Assembly: GCA_019748235.1 (NCBI GenBank)
Contig: JAIEPU010000110.1
Location: 1-64,000, forward strand
Length of the DNA: 64,000 nucleotides
Reading direction: 5' to 3'
DNA from: a bacterium
GTDB lineage: Bacteria; Planctomycetota; Planctomycetia; Kolteriales; Kolteriaceae
The position numbers and the translations under genes were made by a program. Below, piece after piece: positions 1 through 8,593 of the stretch (its first letter is position 1; each line of letters starts with the position of its first letter). Under the pieces are notes generated by a model. That model was not told the origin of the DNA. It did no database searches and saw only the letters and a program-made list of their open reading frames with translations.

Positions 1-459
1 GTCAGTGATCGTTTCCAGGTCTTCGACGGAGTCAGCCGGAATTCGACCGATGGCGAGTTCCGGTAGCTGATCGTCATTGAGGTCAGCGAAATAATTGTCG
101 GTCGCAATGTCCCGTTCTTTCCCCCAGTGGATATTCACTTTGGCGGGGATGTAATGCGTCGCCACGAAGTTCTTATCGGGCTTCGTATTTCCATCAGCGG
201 GTCGATTCGCATCACCCACCATCACGAGGAACTTCGTCTCGTTCGGCTTCACGGCATCGCGAATTCGTCGACGAATGGCGATCGAGTCCCCCTCGGCATC
301 AATCCATTTGATCTCGTGCCCCTGCTTGCGGCGATATTCGACCCATTTCTTCAGCCCTTTCCGCAGTCCTGGAGGACATACGACTAAAGTATCGGCGGCA
401 AAGCTTCCGCATGTCGCGAATACGAGTCCAAGAATGGTAGCACGAGCAAACGATTTCAT
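1..459 (-). CDS. Secreted protein, N-terminal part, peptidase C25-like (cut by window edge)
   Basis: The minus strand is open from an ATG at 457-459 to the window edge (153 codons). The protein starts MKSFARATILGLVFATCGSF, a clear signal peptide (basic start, hydrophobic core, cleavage near Ala-Ala-Asp). The mature part reads TLVVCPPGLRKGLKKWVEYR and later FLVMVGD, TDNYFADLND and ELAIGRIPA. This order (move into a path or record, look-up of a dated value, 'D-N-Y-x-x-D-x-N-x-D', 'G-R-I-P') is what I know from the N-terminal half of gingipain-like peptidase C25 proteins. The catalytic His and Cys would lie off the window, so activity cannot be judged. The C25 family call is an inference from this pattern. 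Confidence 0.6.
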   Translation of the reverse strand, partial: MKSFARATILGLVFATCGSFAADTLVVCPPGLRKGLKKWVEYRRKQGHEIKWIDAEGDSIAIRRRIRDAVKPNETKFLVMVGDANRPADGNTKPDKNFVATHYIPAKVNIHWGKERDIATDNYFADLNDDQLPELAIGRIPADSVEDLETITD

Positions 460-609
460 GACGATGACCCTGTCAGGAGAAATCCGACGGAACGATCTGA
501 GATAACACGGCAAAATGCTTTTCGCCACTCCGATTCCGTCTGATTCGACGCGTGCTGGAGCATAAGAGTGCCAAGGAATGGCGATTTGTGCCAATTTTCG
601 AAGGTATCG

Positions 610-1401
610 CTAGGGATAGCTGCTATCCGTCGTGAGAATGACCCGGTCGGGATACATGTCTTGGATGGCCTCATTCCACAGTAACGTTTCCGCATGGCCG
701 TCGAGGTAAAGATAATTCGACGATCCGTTATGACGCTTGCTGGCGATCCACCGCTGGATCGTATCGGTCCCAAGCCAGATGTCGTAATCATCTTGGCGAG
801 GATCTCCCTCTCCGCCTGGACCAAATGCTTCCGCCATGCGCTCTGAGAAACAAACGAACTTCGACAACCCCACTTCGACCGAGAAGCGATTCAAATTCCA
901 TCGACCGTACCGGCGTGTTTGATGGCTGAGGAGTGAATTGAGAAGATAACTGGTTCGATTCTCCGTTCCATTGAACTGCTTCGTTTCAGGGTCGATGTAA
1001 ACCTTCATGATCGAGGTATCGTCGGAACAGCGATAAACCGTTTCGCTCGCGTTGACAATTCCCTTCTTCGCTTCCGCCTCGTCCGCTTCCCCTGAGCCGC
1101 CAACGTATGGGAGAAGCTTATCCTCCCAATAAATCTCTGCGAACGAATCAGCTTGGTGGGATAAAGAGTTTACATCCGCCTCATACGGGTGGTGCGAGAA
1201 GAACTCGCCGTCGTATGTCGTGAAGTATTGCTGTAGAGCGACGTTGATCTGCTTGAGATTGGATAGGCACTGCGTCCGCCGTGCTGCCTCCATCACCTGT
1301 GACAAGGCGGGAAGCAAAAGGCCCATTAACAGTCCGATAATCGCAATGACAACTAGCAGTTCAACAAGTGTGAATCCCCGGCGAAGAACTCTCGATAACA
1401 C
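610..1401 (-). CDS. Prepilin-like protein with N-terminal methylation motif and H-X9-DG tail
   Basis: About 263 residues. The N-terminus has the type IV prepilin signal [17 protein letters not shown]: cleavage after Gly, then Phe and Glu5, then a hydrophobic helix. Downstream is [18 protein letters not shown], and near the C-terminus is [15 protein letters not shown], which fits the H-X9-DG motif of the large planctomycete pseudopilin-like families. I chose a GTG start at 1399-1401 because TAGGAG sits about ten bases upstream; an upstream in-frame extension to 1437 has no good ribosome site. The product is probably processed by a prepilin peptidase and held at the inner membrane or assembled in a pseudopilus. 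Its exact role is unknown. It lies 91 bp downstream of an oxidoreductase on the same strand. Confidence 0.8.
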   Translation of the reverse strand: MLSRVLRRGFTLVELLVVIAIIGLLMGLLLPALSQVMEAARRTQCLSNLKQINVALQQYFTTYDGEFFSHHPYEADVNSLSHQADSFAEIYWEDKLLPYVGGSGEADEAEAKKGIVNASETVYRCSDDTSIMKVYIDPETKQFNGTENRTSYLLNSLLSHQTRRYGRWNLNRFSVEVGLSKFVCFSERMAEAFGPGGEGDPRQDDYDIWLGTDTIQRWIASKRHNGSSNYLYLDGHAETLLWNEAIQDMYPDRVILTTDSSYP

Positions 1402-1492
1402 GAAGAAATATCTCCTAATGACGAATCGTAAATCCACTTCGTTATAGCAGAGGTCTCTTAGACTTCGATGTTGTCACACCGGGATGTCACTT

Positions 1493-2665
1493 TCATCCTT
1501 TCCAAAGGGAGATGGGCTGCCCGGCCGGCTTCTTCCCTGGAAGAATGATCTTACGACCTTCTCCGGCGGATTGATACGCCCCAAGAATGATCTCTAGCAC
1601 CGCTCGACCATCCTCGCCGGTTTCAAGCGGTTCCTTGTTATCGGCCACACATTCGACAAAGTGGGCGAACTCTTGGGGGAAGCCGTAGTTCCAAAGTTCC
1701 TCGAAGGTGCAAAAACTCCAACCACGCGTCGTTCCCGCTTTCTCCACCGCGTAGGAGTATCCCGTATCCGAGTAAGCGAGGATCGAGTTTCCTTGCAGCA
1801 AGTCCGCGTATGCGACCCCGGCCGATCCATAAACTTCGGCCGTGTCATCCATGCCCCCTTTTTTGGCCCAGCTCTCTTCCGCTACACCGAGAGCTTCACC
1901 GGCATCGGTTTCGAATCTGACCAAGACAACCGCGTGATCCTCTCCCTTGGTTCGCTCCTTGTGCAGGAACGTGTCCATGTCGGCATAGACCGACACGGCT
2001 CGCGCCTTGTTCACCGCGATCGTCTCTGCGATAGAGCTCTCATGACTCTGCGTTTGTTCGTTTTGCAGTTTTGCCAACTGCCTTCCCCCAATCGGCGTCC
2101 CGAGAATCCAGCGGAAGAATTCAAATGCATGACACCCCATGTCGAGCGTCACACCTCCTCCCGATCGATTGACATCCCAAAACCAGTTCGAGTGTGGACC
2201 ATCATGCTTCTCGCACTGCTTGACCATATAGATGGAGCCGAGGGCCCCTTCATCCACCAACCGCTTGAGCCGAACATATTTCGGCGTGAAGCAAAGTTCC
2301 TCCGCATACATCAGCTTGACGCCGACTTTCTTGCAGGCCGCGATCATTCGGTCCGCTTCTTCGAGCGATGTGCAAAGAGGCTTTTCGCAAACGACATGCT
2401 TCCCCGCCTTCGCAGCCTTCTCCGTAAACTCGCAATGGAGGTCGTTGGGGCAACCAAGCACGATCATGTCGACTTCGGTGTCGAGAAAGGAATCGAAGTC
2501 GGTGAACGAATATTTGACGCCATGCCGAGCCGCGAAATCTTTGGCATGCGTTCCGGTAGGAGATACGACCGAGAATAACTCCGCGCGCGGCACTCGCTTC
2601 AATGCTTCGGCATGGATCGTCGAGATGAATTGCGATCCGACCAAACCAACTCGAACCTTTTCCAT
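1493..2665 (-). CDS. Gfo/Idh/MocA family oxidoreductase
   Basis: 390 residues, the usual length for this family. The N-terminal Rossmann fold is visible as VRVGLVGSQFISTIHAEAL, followed by MIVLGCPNDLHCE and HVVCEKPLCTSLEEADRM, the EKP motif that contacts the nicotinamide ring. GGGVTLDMGCHAFEF matches the family 'D-x-G-x-H' substrate-binding motif. These enzymes are NAD(P)-dependent dehydrogenases of sugars, inositols or related polyols; the substrate cannot be read from sequence. No twin-arginine signal is present, so it should be cytoplasmic. The ATG start is supported by AAAGGAGAAT just upstream. This is host DNA just left of the tRNA gene. Confidence 0.92.
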   Translation of the reverse strand: MEKVRVGLVGSQFISTIHAEALKRVPRAELFSVVSPTGTHAKDFAARHGVKYSFTDFDSFLDTEVDMIVLGCPNDLHCEFTEKAAKAGKHVVCEKPLCTSLEEADRMIAACKKVGVKLMYAEELCFTPKYVRLKRLVDEGALGSIYMVKQCEKHDGPHSNWFWDVNRSGGGVTLDMGCHAFEFFRWILGTPIGGRQLAKLQNEQTQSHESSIAETIAVNKARAVSVYADMDTFLHKERTKGEDHAVVLVRFETDAGEALGVAEESWAKKGGMDDTAEVYGSAGVAYADLLQGNSILAYSDTGYSYAVEKAGTTRGWSFCTFEELWNYGFPQEFAHFVECVADNKEPLETGEDGRAVLEIILGAYQSAGEGRKIILPGKKPAGQPISLWKG

Positions 2666-2892
2666 GACGCGATTCTCCTTTCACGCAGCACCATGCAGCA
2701 GGCGATCGTCCTTCCGAATGCGGAATCGTCCCGACTTTCGCGGCCCCTGTTCTAACCGAACGCAAACCCTCTTTCTCCGAAAAACTACTGGACGAAGCAG
2801 CCGTCGCGCCGTGCATGAAATGATGGAGAAAACCGAGGAACGACCGAACCGATTTGCCGAAACCGTGACAATCCACTACAAGAGAGTCGTCC

Positions 2893-2965
2893 GGGCGGTT
2901 AGCTCAATGGCTAGAGCACCTCGCTTACACCGAGGGGGTTGGGGGTTCGAGTCCCTCACCGCCCA
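2893..2965 (+). tRNA. tRNA-Val (TAC anticodon)
   Basis: A 73-base cloverleaf can be folded by hand. The acceptor stem is GGGCGGT (2893-2899) with ACCGCCC at the 3' end and discriminator A2965. The anticodon arm is CCTCG-CTTACAC-CGAGG, giving anticodon TAC (valine). The T loop is TTCGAGT with stem GGGGG/CCCTC. CCA is not encoded. This gene is the integration target: its last 21 bases fall in the 23-bp att core, and the gene stays intact after integration. The element's integrase gene ends inside it on the opposite strand. Confidence 0.95.
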
Positions 2966-4244
2966 CTAGACATTTGTGCATTAAATCGCAAGTGCTCGCA
3001 AATCCAGGAAAAACACTCGTTTCGTGATCCGGCATCTTGTGTTGTGACATCTGCCTACGTTCCAGTTCCGCTCCTTGCTGCGTCGTCTGGCGCGTCGTTT
3101 CTATTAGAGCGTCAACTGATGAATCATCTTTGCCGGTAGGTGTTGTCGCCGCATGCGCGAAGTGCTCATCGGTCAGTTGCAGGTAGTGCTTGGCGGCAAT
3201 CTGTTGAGAGTTGCCGATCCACTTCACGACGACATGCAGTGGATACGCTTCCGCCAATTCTGTCTCGCGAGTGCTGCGAAGGTTCTGCCAAAGCTTCGGC
3301 CAAGCCGTTAGTCCTGCTCGTCGAATGATGCGTTCCAGTCGCGTACGCAGATTGACCGTCGCATCCCGACAGCACGTAACGACCCATTCGGCATTCGGCT
3401 TAGCTACGGCGAAGGCTGCTTCGAGATAGGGACGAAGTTCGGGGAAGATCGGCACGACTCTCGATTCGCCCCCTTCATGATGTTCGGTCTTGGGCGCATG
3501 CACCAGCATTCGGCCATTCTTCCAATCGATGTCCTTCCATTGTAGCTTCGTCGGTTCGCTCGGAACTCGCAGCCCGCCGAATCGGGCCAATGCAAAGAGC
3601 AACCTCCACTGTTCGTCGGGACAAGCGTCGAGTACTTTGCGAGTTTCTTCCCTCGTGATGAAATAGAACCGCTTCGTGTTGGCTTTCACAGCCGCCACCA
3701 AATCGGTGAAGGGATTCTCGTTGATGAGCTTGCGGCGAACTGCCACGCGAAAGAATTGCTTTGCGATGCCGCAACGACGGCGCACCGTGTTGTCCGCAAG
3801 CTTTTGATCGTTCATCAACCATGCGCGCCACTGATCCGCGTCGCCAGAATGGATTTCACGAAGTGCCTTCTTCTCTCCGAAGTATTCCACTAAGCAGCGT
3901 CGAGTATGCCCATAGACGATTGATGTCGCTGCTTTCACATCAGACCGGCTGAGAATGTACGCATCTAGGAAGGCCCCCAACGTGCTCGACTGCCGCTGGG
4001 CAATTAGTCCCACCGAAGCAAGCTTGTCGGCCAAATCCTCGCCGATATTCGCGAGCCACCTGGCGGTTTCATCATCCAAAGGATGGCGAGAAATCTGTGC
4101 CGAATTAAGCTGTTCAACCCTAAGCTTAATTGAGGTCGCCGCTTTGATCGACATCTTGCCGAGATACAAGGTCTTCCGCTGACTCTCTTTGTTAACAAAA
4201 AGAATTCGCCTTCGCCCCGAGGAGTCCGTGGAGACGCTTGCCAT
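2925..4244 (-). CDS. int: Tyrosine recombinase (integrase), 3' end inside tRNA-Val
   Basis: 439 residues. An N-terminal arm domain is followed by a core-binding SAM-like domain (about 100-190) and a catalytic domain. Catalytic arginine I lies in FGGLRVPSEP (about 226), arginine II in QNLRSTR (about 328) and the nucleophile Tyr in KHYLQ (about 353). The His of the usual HxLR motif is Gln, and the usual G-H before the Tyr is G-N; I know this variant from planctomycete integrases. The last residues GGEGLEPPTPSV come from the complement of the tRNA, and the TAA stop lies in the anticodon loop. In the excised circle the same frame would continue for another 191 residues (45739 down to 45164). It should catalyse site-specific integration and excision. 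Confidence 0.92.
   Translation of the reverse strand: MASVSTDSSGRRRILFVNKESQRKTLYLGKMSIKAATSIKLRVEQLNSAQISRHPLDDETARWLANIGEDLADKLASVGLIAQRQSSTLGAFLDAYILSRSDVKAATSIVYGHTRRCLVEYFGEKKALREIHSGDADQWRAWLMNDQKLADNTVRRRCGIAKQFFRVAVRRKLINENPFTDLVAAVKANTKRFYFITREETRKVLDACPDEQWRLLFALARFGGLRVPSEPTKLQWKDIDWKNGRMLVHAPKTEHHEGGESRVVPIFPELRPYLEAAFAVAKPNAEWVVTCCRDATVNLRTRLERIIRRAGLTAWPKLWQNLRSTRETELAEAYPLHVVVKWIGNSQQIAAKHYLQLTDEHFAHAATTPTGKDDSSVDALIETTRQTTQQGAELERRQMSQHKMPDHETSVFPGFASTCDLMHKCLVGGEGLEPPTPSV
2945..2967 (+). repeat. attL core (23-bp direct repeat, tRNA side)
   Basis: The bases from 2945 (GTTCGAGTCC...) to 2967 (...CCGCCCACT) are identical to 45739-45761, and the flanks differ immediately on both sides. 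The core covers the T loop and 3' acceptor strand of tRNA-Val. It is also coding on the minus strand, where the integrase reads V-G-G-E-G-L-E across it. Confidence 0.9.
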
Positions 4245-4301
4245 AATTCACCCGACAGCTTGAAGTAGGTAAGCCATTGTCAAAGCAGATTATAGCAGCC
4301 C

Positions 4302-4517
4302 TCATGTCATCGCGCGAGCGGAGCTTTTCTGTTGCTGCTCCGTCACCCAGGATTGGAGCGAATCGCGACTAAAGAGAAGCCGACGACCGAGACGAAGATG
4401 CGGAATCTGCCGTTCCTGCACCAGCGTCCAAAGGCTTCGCTCGCAAATACCCAAGAGGTAAGCCGCTTCCTTGATCGACACGAGAATTCGATCATTCAAG
4501 CCATCAGCTACGTTCAT
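4302..4517 (-). CDS. Small helix-turn-helix protein, excisionase (HTH_17) family
   Basis: 71 residues. SIKEAAYLLGICERSLWTLV followed by IPHLRLGRRLLFSRDSLQSW is the MerR-like winged HTH shared by the excisionase/AlpA family: a helix-turn-helix, then the basic wing with an invariant Arg and the 'L-x-x-W' end. Such proteins bend DNA at att sites to favour excision, or regulate the integrase. It lies 57 bp upstream of int on the same strand, which fits either job. A second, related protein lies just upstream; which of the two is the excisionase cannot be told. Confidence 0.8.
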   Translation of the reverse strand: MNVADGLNDRILVSIKEAAYLLGICERSLWTLVQERQIPHLRLGRRLLFSRDSLQSWVTEQQQKSSARAMT

Positions 4518-4579
4518 CTTTGTCCCTCTCGTGATTTCTAAGGTCAGAACAATTGGTTAGGCCTCAGCATCCAGCAGAA

Positions 4580-4816
4580 TCATCCGCTTGCCATTTCTCG
4601 CGTCGGCTGCTGAGGACAACCTTCCTCGATCCAAGATTTCACTTCGGCGAGTCGCCAGCGGACCGTTCCGCCAAGCCGGACTGGCTGGGGGATTCGCCCT
4701 TCACTGAGCATTCGCCAAATTTGGCGAAGTGACACATTGAGCTTCTGTGCGAACTCCTTGGCCGTGATGAGCAGCGGTTCGTCCGATGTTCCCATTGATG
4801 CCATACTGCCGGACAT
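4580..4816 (-). CDS. Second small HTH_17 / AlpA-like DNA-binding protein
   Basis: 78 residues from the ATG at 4814-4816, chosen over a longer in-frame opening because AGGAGA sits at the right distance upstream. LLITAKEFAQKLNVSLRQIW and VRLGGTVRWRLAEVKSWIEE show the same HTH plus wing as the neighbour at 4302-4517. Family members act as excisionases or as regulators of int. It is the third gene of a minus-strand run with short gaps that starts near 5.9 kb, and only 10 bases separate it from a 47-codon reading frame upstream. Confidence 0.8.
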   Translation of the reverse strand: MSGSMASMGTSDEPLLITAKEFAQKLNVSLRQIWRMLSEGRIPQPVRLGGTVRWRLAEVKSWIEEGCPQQPTREMASG

Positions 4817-4826
4817 GGCTATTCTC

Positions 4827-4970
4827 CTATTTGATGACCCACTTCCAGATGAGGGTGGCCTTCTCCCGAAGCATTTCAGGATGACGCTGATTGAATGCCC
4901 CCAGCTTGTAAAACGCATAACAACTCGCGAAGTAGAACAGGCTCGAATAAGACATTGCACTTCTCTCCAT
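4827..4970 (-). CDS. Hypothetical 47-residue protein
   Basis: A short frame fills the gap between two genes of the operon: ATG at 4968-4970, stop at 4827-4829, 11 bases after the stop of the upstream gene and 10 bases before the next start. It begins MERSAMSYSSLFYFASCYAF, with a hydrophobic and aromatic stretch that could be one membrane segment, and ends in a basic tail (IWKWVIK). The ribosome site is weak (AAAGAG). Support is positional only. I do not recognise a family. Confidence 0.45.
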   Translation of the reverse strand: MERSAMSYSSLFYFASCYAFYKLGAFNQRHPEMLREKATLIWKWVIK

Positions 4971-4981
4971 GATCTCTTTGC

Positions 4982-5275
4982 TCAGTCCTCAATTTCCAAT
5001 TCCATGTTGTCGTCTGGCTCCGCCTCCGGCATTCGCTCGATTCGATCTTGAATCATTGAGGATTGCTGGGGCTCTTCATCGCGGTCAGGCTCAGTGGATC
5101 GTCTCTCTTCGGCTACTTCTCCCTGTGTTTTGGTGCCAAAAATTCCATGCTCCGTCTGCTGTTGTGCGATATTTGAACCGGGATAGAAAACCGCTCTAAG
5201 CTCTCGAAGTCCCATCCGCCACATCGCCCCAGCATGGGTAGCAAAAAGCTTGGGCTGATTTTCACCTTTACTCAT
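4982..5275 (-). CDS. Hypothetical protein, 97 residues, acidic C-terminal half
   Basis: The N-terminal part (QPKLFATHAGAMWRMGLREL) looks folded. The C-terminal half is low-complexity, rich in Glu, Asp, Arg and Pro, and probably disordered. AGGA lies upstream of the ATG. It belongs to the minus-strand run of mobilization-type genes, 40 bp downstream of a membrane protein and upstream of a coupling ATPase's neighbours. I do not recognise it. A relaxosome accessory or membrane-adaptor role is possible but unsupported. Confidence 0.6.
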   Translation of the reverse strand: MSKGENQPKLFATHAGAMWRMGLRELRAVFYPGSNIAQQQTEHGIFGTKTQGEVAEERRSTEPDRDEEPQQSSMIQDRIERMPEAEPDDNMELEIED

Positions 5276-5315
5276 TGCAACGGTCCTTTCTCATTAGTGG
5301 TTGAGAACTCGCTTC

Positions 5316-5894
5316 TCACACTCCCCGAAGTCCGCGAAGACGCTCCGCCAACTGCTGTTGCTGGATGATCGCATCGTCGACATCCATCACCCGCTTTTGC
5401 TCCTGGTCACGCATGCGAAGATTGTTGAAGACAAGGCAAAACGTGACAAACAGCAGGTAGCACGCGAAGAGTCGATTCCACTCGGCAATCCATACCGCGA
5501 TGGCAAGGATCAGCCCGGGCTCCAAGACTTGCTTGCAGAAATACTCGTTCCGAATCGCCGACGATCGCAAGAAGATGGGCCAGCCGTTGTAATAGCTATG
5601 CTCGATGTCTCGCTTTCGATGCCGCCACCAAATTCCGAGACGAGCCAGAATCACCATCCCGAGATAGACTGGCAGGAAGCTCATCAATAGTTCGGGATTG
5701 TCTTGGGGAAAGAACATCGCGAAGATCGGCACGACGAGGAACACTGCAAACGCCTGTGTCCCCAAATAGCGTTTTCCAAAGCGGCGATGAAGAAAGACCT
5801 CTCCACTGACGGCGCCCGCGCCGATTACCAAATTGAAGACGGCTTCAATCGCATTCATCTTTTCGCTGAACGTGGACTGTTGTTGCGGCTGCAT
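5316..5894 (-). CDS. Predicted inner-membrane protein upstream of int block
   Basis: 192 residues. Hydrophobic segments are visible at about 18-30, 47-62 (AFAVFLVVPIFAMFF), 68-88 (LLMSFLPVYLGMVILARLGI) and 130-155 (LILAIAVWIAEWNRLFACYLLFV). The C-terminus is polar and Gln-rich (IIQQQQLAERLR). A strong ribosome site (AAAGGAGG) precedes the ATG. It follows the coupling ATPase gene by 47 bp on the same strand. A membrane partner of the coupling protein, in place of the N-terminal anchor that protein lacks, is a reasonable guess; I recognise no named family. Confidence 0.65.
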   Translation of the reverse strand: MQPQQQSTFSEKMNAIEAVFNLVIGAGAVSGEVFLHRRFGKRYLGTQAFAVFLVVPIFAMFFPQDNPELLMSFLPVYLGMVILARLGIWWRHRKRDIEHSYYNGWPIFLRSSAIRNEYFCKQVLEPGLILAIAVWIAEWNRLFACYLLFVTFCLVFNNLRMRDQEQKRVMDVDDAIIQQQQLAERLRGLRGV

Positions 5895-5941
5895 GTTTTA
5901 CCTCCTTTTCAAAGTGTCTGAATGGTTGAAGGATCGAACGC

Positions 5942-7441
5942 TTATCGCTTCTGCTTGAAGGTGGCGTAACGCCACGTGCGGCCGGTATCGCGGAAGACCT
6001 TGCCACTTTGAAAAACAATGCCGTCGATATTTCCCCCGTGCGCAGCACCTCCCGTACGGAGCATCGTGAACGCCGAGGGTTGCACTTCGAAGTCGATGTT
6101 CTCGCTGATCCCTGAGCTTGTCTGCGATTCGGGAGCGCCCAGAAGGGAACCAATCCAATCGCGCGAAATCGGTTGCGTATTAGCGTTAATGAAGAATTGC
6201 CGCGTTCGGCCGATTAATGAACTTCCCCATTCATTGGTGATCGGATCGCCATTGGCATGGAATATCTTCGTCGTCAGGTTGCCGAAGATGGAGTCGGCCT
6301 GCGCCTTCCCTTGCGTTCCCTCCCCCAGCGCACTGTAAAAGTTCGAGATATTCTGCGTAAGAAACACCGTCGCCACGCGCGAGGAGCGGCAGGTCGAGAG
6401 GAACTCCATGTCGGCCGCATTGACGAGGAACTGAGCCTCGTCGATCCACAGAAAGACAGGGCGAGGACTGGACTGGATATTTCGCCGTTCGATCGAGCGT
6501 TCGAAGGCATACTTCCAAATTGACTGCGCTAAGAGACCTACTTCGCCATACTCTTTGATGGGCATATCCACGACGATGATATGCCCATCTTCAGCAGCCT
6601 CTGGGGTTACATTCGTTTCCTCGCAGAGAAGGTCACGAAGAATCCCGCGCTGAAGAGAATCAGCGAGAGTGGAGAATGTCGAGATGATGATTCCTCGGGT
6701 CTTAGGACTGAGATCGACGAATTCCCCGATGAAGTAGTCGGCAACAATACCGAAGTCGCGCTGATGGCGGGGCGTTTTTCGCTTCCGTTCCGCCTCCATC
6801 AAACATTGGTAACAAAATGAGTTCTTCTGCCATTCCTTTGACTTCAGTTGCTCCCGCGACTTTGGAGCGGTGATCACCAATTGGTAGAGTTCAGGAATGC
6901 TCACGCGGCCCAGGCTGAAGGCAAGAAGATCAACGAGATTCCGGCAGAGCTGCCGGCAGGCCCGTTCCCAATACTCCCCATTCTCCCGCCCTCCCCCTTT
7001 GCCGGAGGACCGCTCGGAAATCTCCATCGCCGCCATGAAGAGACGGACGATGTTCTCGGTAAGCCCCGCCCCTTTACCGGGGCGGGTCATCTCATGATTG
7101 AGGAAGTTGAACTTCCAAGGCTCGCTGGGACAAAAGCGAACTAGGTCACGGCTTCGTCCCGTCTGAGCAGCCAGTGACTTCCAGAACTTCCAATCGTCCT
7201 TCACGAGAAGGACAATTCCGCCGTAACCGGCAAGCATGAATTTTTCGGCAATCCATGCACCGCTTCCTGTTGTCTTGCCGCTCCCGGTGGCTCCTGTGAT
7301 CAGCGTTCCCGCATAGGAATCCTGACAGGTGAAGGCCTCCCGATGTGACCAGCGGATGAGTGGCTGAGTGGCGGGCCAAATGTCCCGCCTCGTTCGTCTT
7401 GACTTGAGCACCGGTCTTGTCTTTTGACTGAAAGGCCACAT
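5942..7441 (-). CDS. Type IV coupling protein / TraD-TraG-like conjugation ATPase
   Basis: 499 residues. Walker A is GATGSGKTT at about 50-58 and Walker B is VFLWIDEAQFL at about 325. VATVFLTQNISNFYSALGEG and FGNLTTKIFHANGD match the C-terminal part of VirD4/TraD-type ATPases, where the ring is completed. These hexameric pumps bring the relaxase-DNA complex to a secretion channel. No N-terminal membrane segments are present, unlike classic VirD4, although the adjacent gene encodes a membrane protein. The gene starts 2 bases after the parB stop, with its ribosome site (AGGAGA) inside the parB end, so the two are probably translated together. Confidence 0.85.
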   Translation of the reverse strand: MWPFSQKTRPVLKSRRTRRDIWPATQPLIRWSHREAFTCQDSYAGTLITGATGSGKTTGSGAWIAEKFMLAGYGGIVLLVKDDWKFWKSLAAQTGRSRDLVRFCPSEPWKFNFLNHEMTRPGKGAGLTENIVRLFMAAMEISERSSGKGGGRENGEYWERACRQLCRNLVDLLAFSLGRVSIPELYQLVITAPKSREQLKSKEWQKNSFCYQCLMEAERKRKTPRHQRDFGIVADYFIGEFVDLSPKTRGIIISTFSTLADSLQRGILRDLLCEETNVTPEAAEDGHIIVVDMPIKEYGEVGLLAQSIWKYAFERSIERRNIQSSPRPVFLWIDEAQFLVNAADMEFLSTCRSSRVATVFLTQNISNFYSALGEGTQGKAQADSIFGNLTTKIFHANGDPITNEWGSSLIGRTRQFFINANTQPISRDWIGSLLGAPESQTSSGISENIDFEVQPSAFTMLRTGGAAHGGNIDGIVFQSGKVFRDTGRTWRYATFKQKR

Positions 7442-7443
7442 GG

Positions 7444-8259
7444 CTATTTCTCTCCTTTCGCTTGATCGGAAAGCATCTTGATGAAGGTGGTGAGTTCAAA
7501 GCCCTGGGTCCGCGACTTGCGGGCCTTGGCGAGAAGTTCTTCCAGTGAGCCGATGAAGGAGTCGAGTGATAGACTCTTAGCGGCAACGGTGACGGAGCGT
7601 TCGACATCGAGACGGGCAATGGCACGAGTGCCGACTTGTTTCTCGGACTTCTGAGGAGTGCTGCTTTTGCGAACAACGCCAATGGCCGCGTCGCGCGTCA
7701 GCCGTCCTTCCACCGCTTGACGTGCGAGATCCATCTGCTTGGCGGGATCGTTGATCTTGGCGATCTCGCACGCGGTACTCGGTGGAATTTTACCAGAGTC
7801 GACCAGTCCTTTGATCGACTCCGGCAAGGAGAGAAGTGTCACGAGACGGGTCACGGCGGAATTCGACATTCCGAGGCGAGAGGCCGTCTCTGAAGCATTC
7901 TCCCCGGACACCTCCATGAGCGCAACAATGGCTCGGGCTTTTTCGAGCGGCGTTAAATCAGCCCGTTGGCAATTAGCGGTAAGTTGTCGTTCGAGGATTT
8001 GTCCTTGAGACAGATCCCCCTCTTCAATGATGGCGGCAATAGAAGTCCGGCCCGCCTTCACCGAGGCGCGGAACCGTCGCTCTCCGTCGACCACTACAAA
8101 GTCATTTCCCTCACGGCGAACTCGAATCGGGACGAGTTGGCCGGTTGTTTTGAGACTCATGGCCAGTCCCGTCAATCCGTTGTCGTCAAAGTGCTCGCGC
8201 ACCTGACGGAGACAGCGAACTTGATCGAGCGGCAAATGAAGGATTCGTTCATCCGGCAT
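7444..8259 (-). CDS. parB: ParB/Spo0J-family protein
   Basis: 271 residues. The N-terminal ParB/Srx (CTPase) domain shows GLAMSLKTTGQLVPIRVRR and VVVDGERRFRASVKAG. The central DNA-binding part has RADLTPLEKARAIVALME and ASRLGMSNSAVTRLVTLL (helix-turn-helix). ParB proteins load on parS as CTP-dependent clamps and work with ParA in segregation. Here the gene is not beside parA but 21 kb away, in the same minus-strand run as the coupling ATPase. It may act as a regulator or transfer factor, or share the element's ParA. Confidence 0.88.
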   Translation of the reverse strand: MPDERILHLPLDQVRCLRQVREHFDDNGLTGLAMSLKTTGQLVPIRVRREGNDFVVVDGERRFRASVKAGRTSIAAIIEEGDLSQGQILERQLTANCQRADLTPLEKARAIVALMEVSGENASETASRLGMSNSAVTRLVTLLSLPESIKGLVDSGKIPPSTACEIAKINDPAKQMDLARQAVEGRLTRDAAIGVVRKSSTPQKSEKQVGTRAIARLDVERSVTVAAKSLSLDSFIGSLEELLAKARKSRTQGFELTTFIKMLSDQAKGEK

Positions 8260-8296
8260 GAGAGGTGTTCCCTAATTAGATTGTTGATTGATGGGT

Positions 8297-8593
8297 TTAA
8301 GCGGAGACCTGCTGCTTGCGCCCGGCCTTCCAGGCCGCGCTCGCCGACATGACGCCGGCCACCACAGCGCCGGCATCATCGACGAGACCCAAAGGACCTA
8401 AGAATGCCTCCGGCAACACATCGAGCGGCATCACGACATAACCCGCGCAGAACAGGGCAAAGATCCAGCCGAAGATTCTGACGAGCACATCGCGCATCTT
8501 GCTTTGAGGAAGCGAAAGCAGAACCATAAGGGTCAGAAGAAGAACGCTGCCGCAGAGCATGAGCAGCTTGATCACACCAAAAATGCCTTCCAT
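8297..8593 (-). CDS. DUF1232 (YkvA-like) membrane protein
   Basis: 98 residues with two hydrophobic segments (LLMLCGSVLLLTLMVLLSL and IFGWIFALFCAGYVVM). The stretch MPLDVLPEAFLGPLGLVDDA matches the DUF1232 signature P-L-D-x-x-P-x-x...G-x-x-D-D. The family's molecular role is not known. GAGGTG precedes the ATG. The gene is the first or second of the run leading to parB and the coupling ATPase, 37 bp upstream of parB. Confidence 0.8.
   Translation of the reverse strand: MEGIFGVIKLLMLCGSVLLLTLMVLLSLPQSKMRDVLVRIFGWIFALFCAGYVVMPLDVLPEAFLGPLGLVDDAGAVVAGVMSASAAWKAGRKQQVSA

Noticed and set aside
1661-2578. 305-codon plus-strand frame opposite the Gfo/Idh/MocA gene
   Set aside because: Antisense shadow of a clear dehydrogenase; composition is basic and Cys/His-rich without motifs.
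2232-2969. 245-codon plus-strand frame running into the tRNA gene
   Set aside because: It is antisense to the oxidoreductase and ends through the tRNA; its C-terminus is tRNA sequence read as protein.
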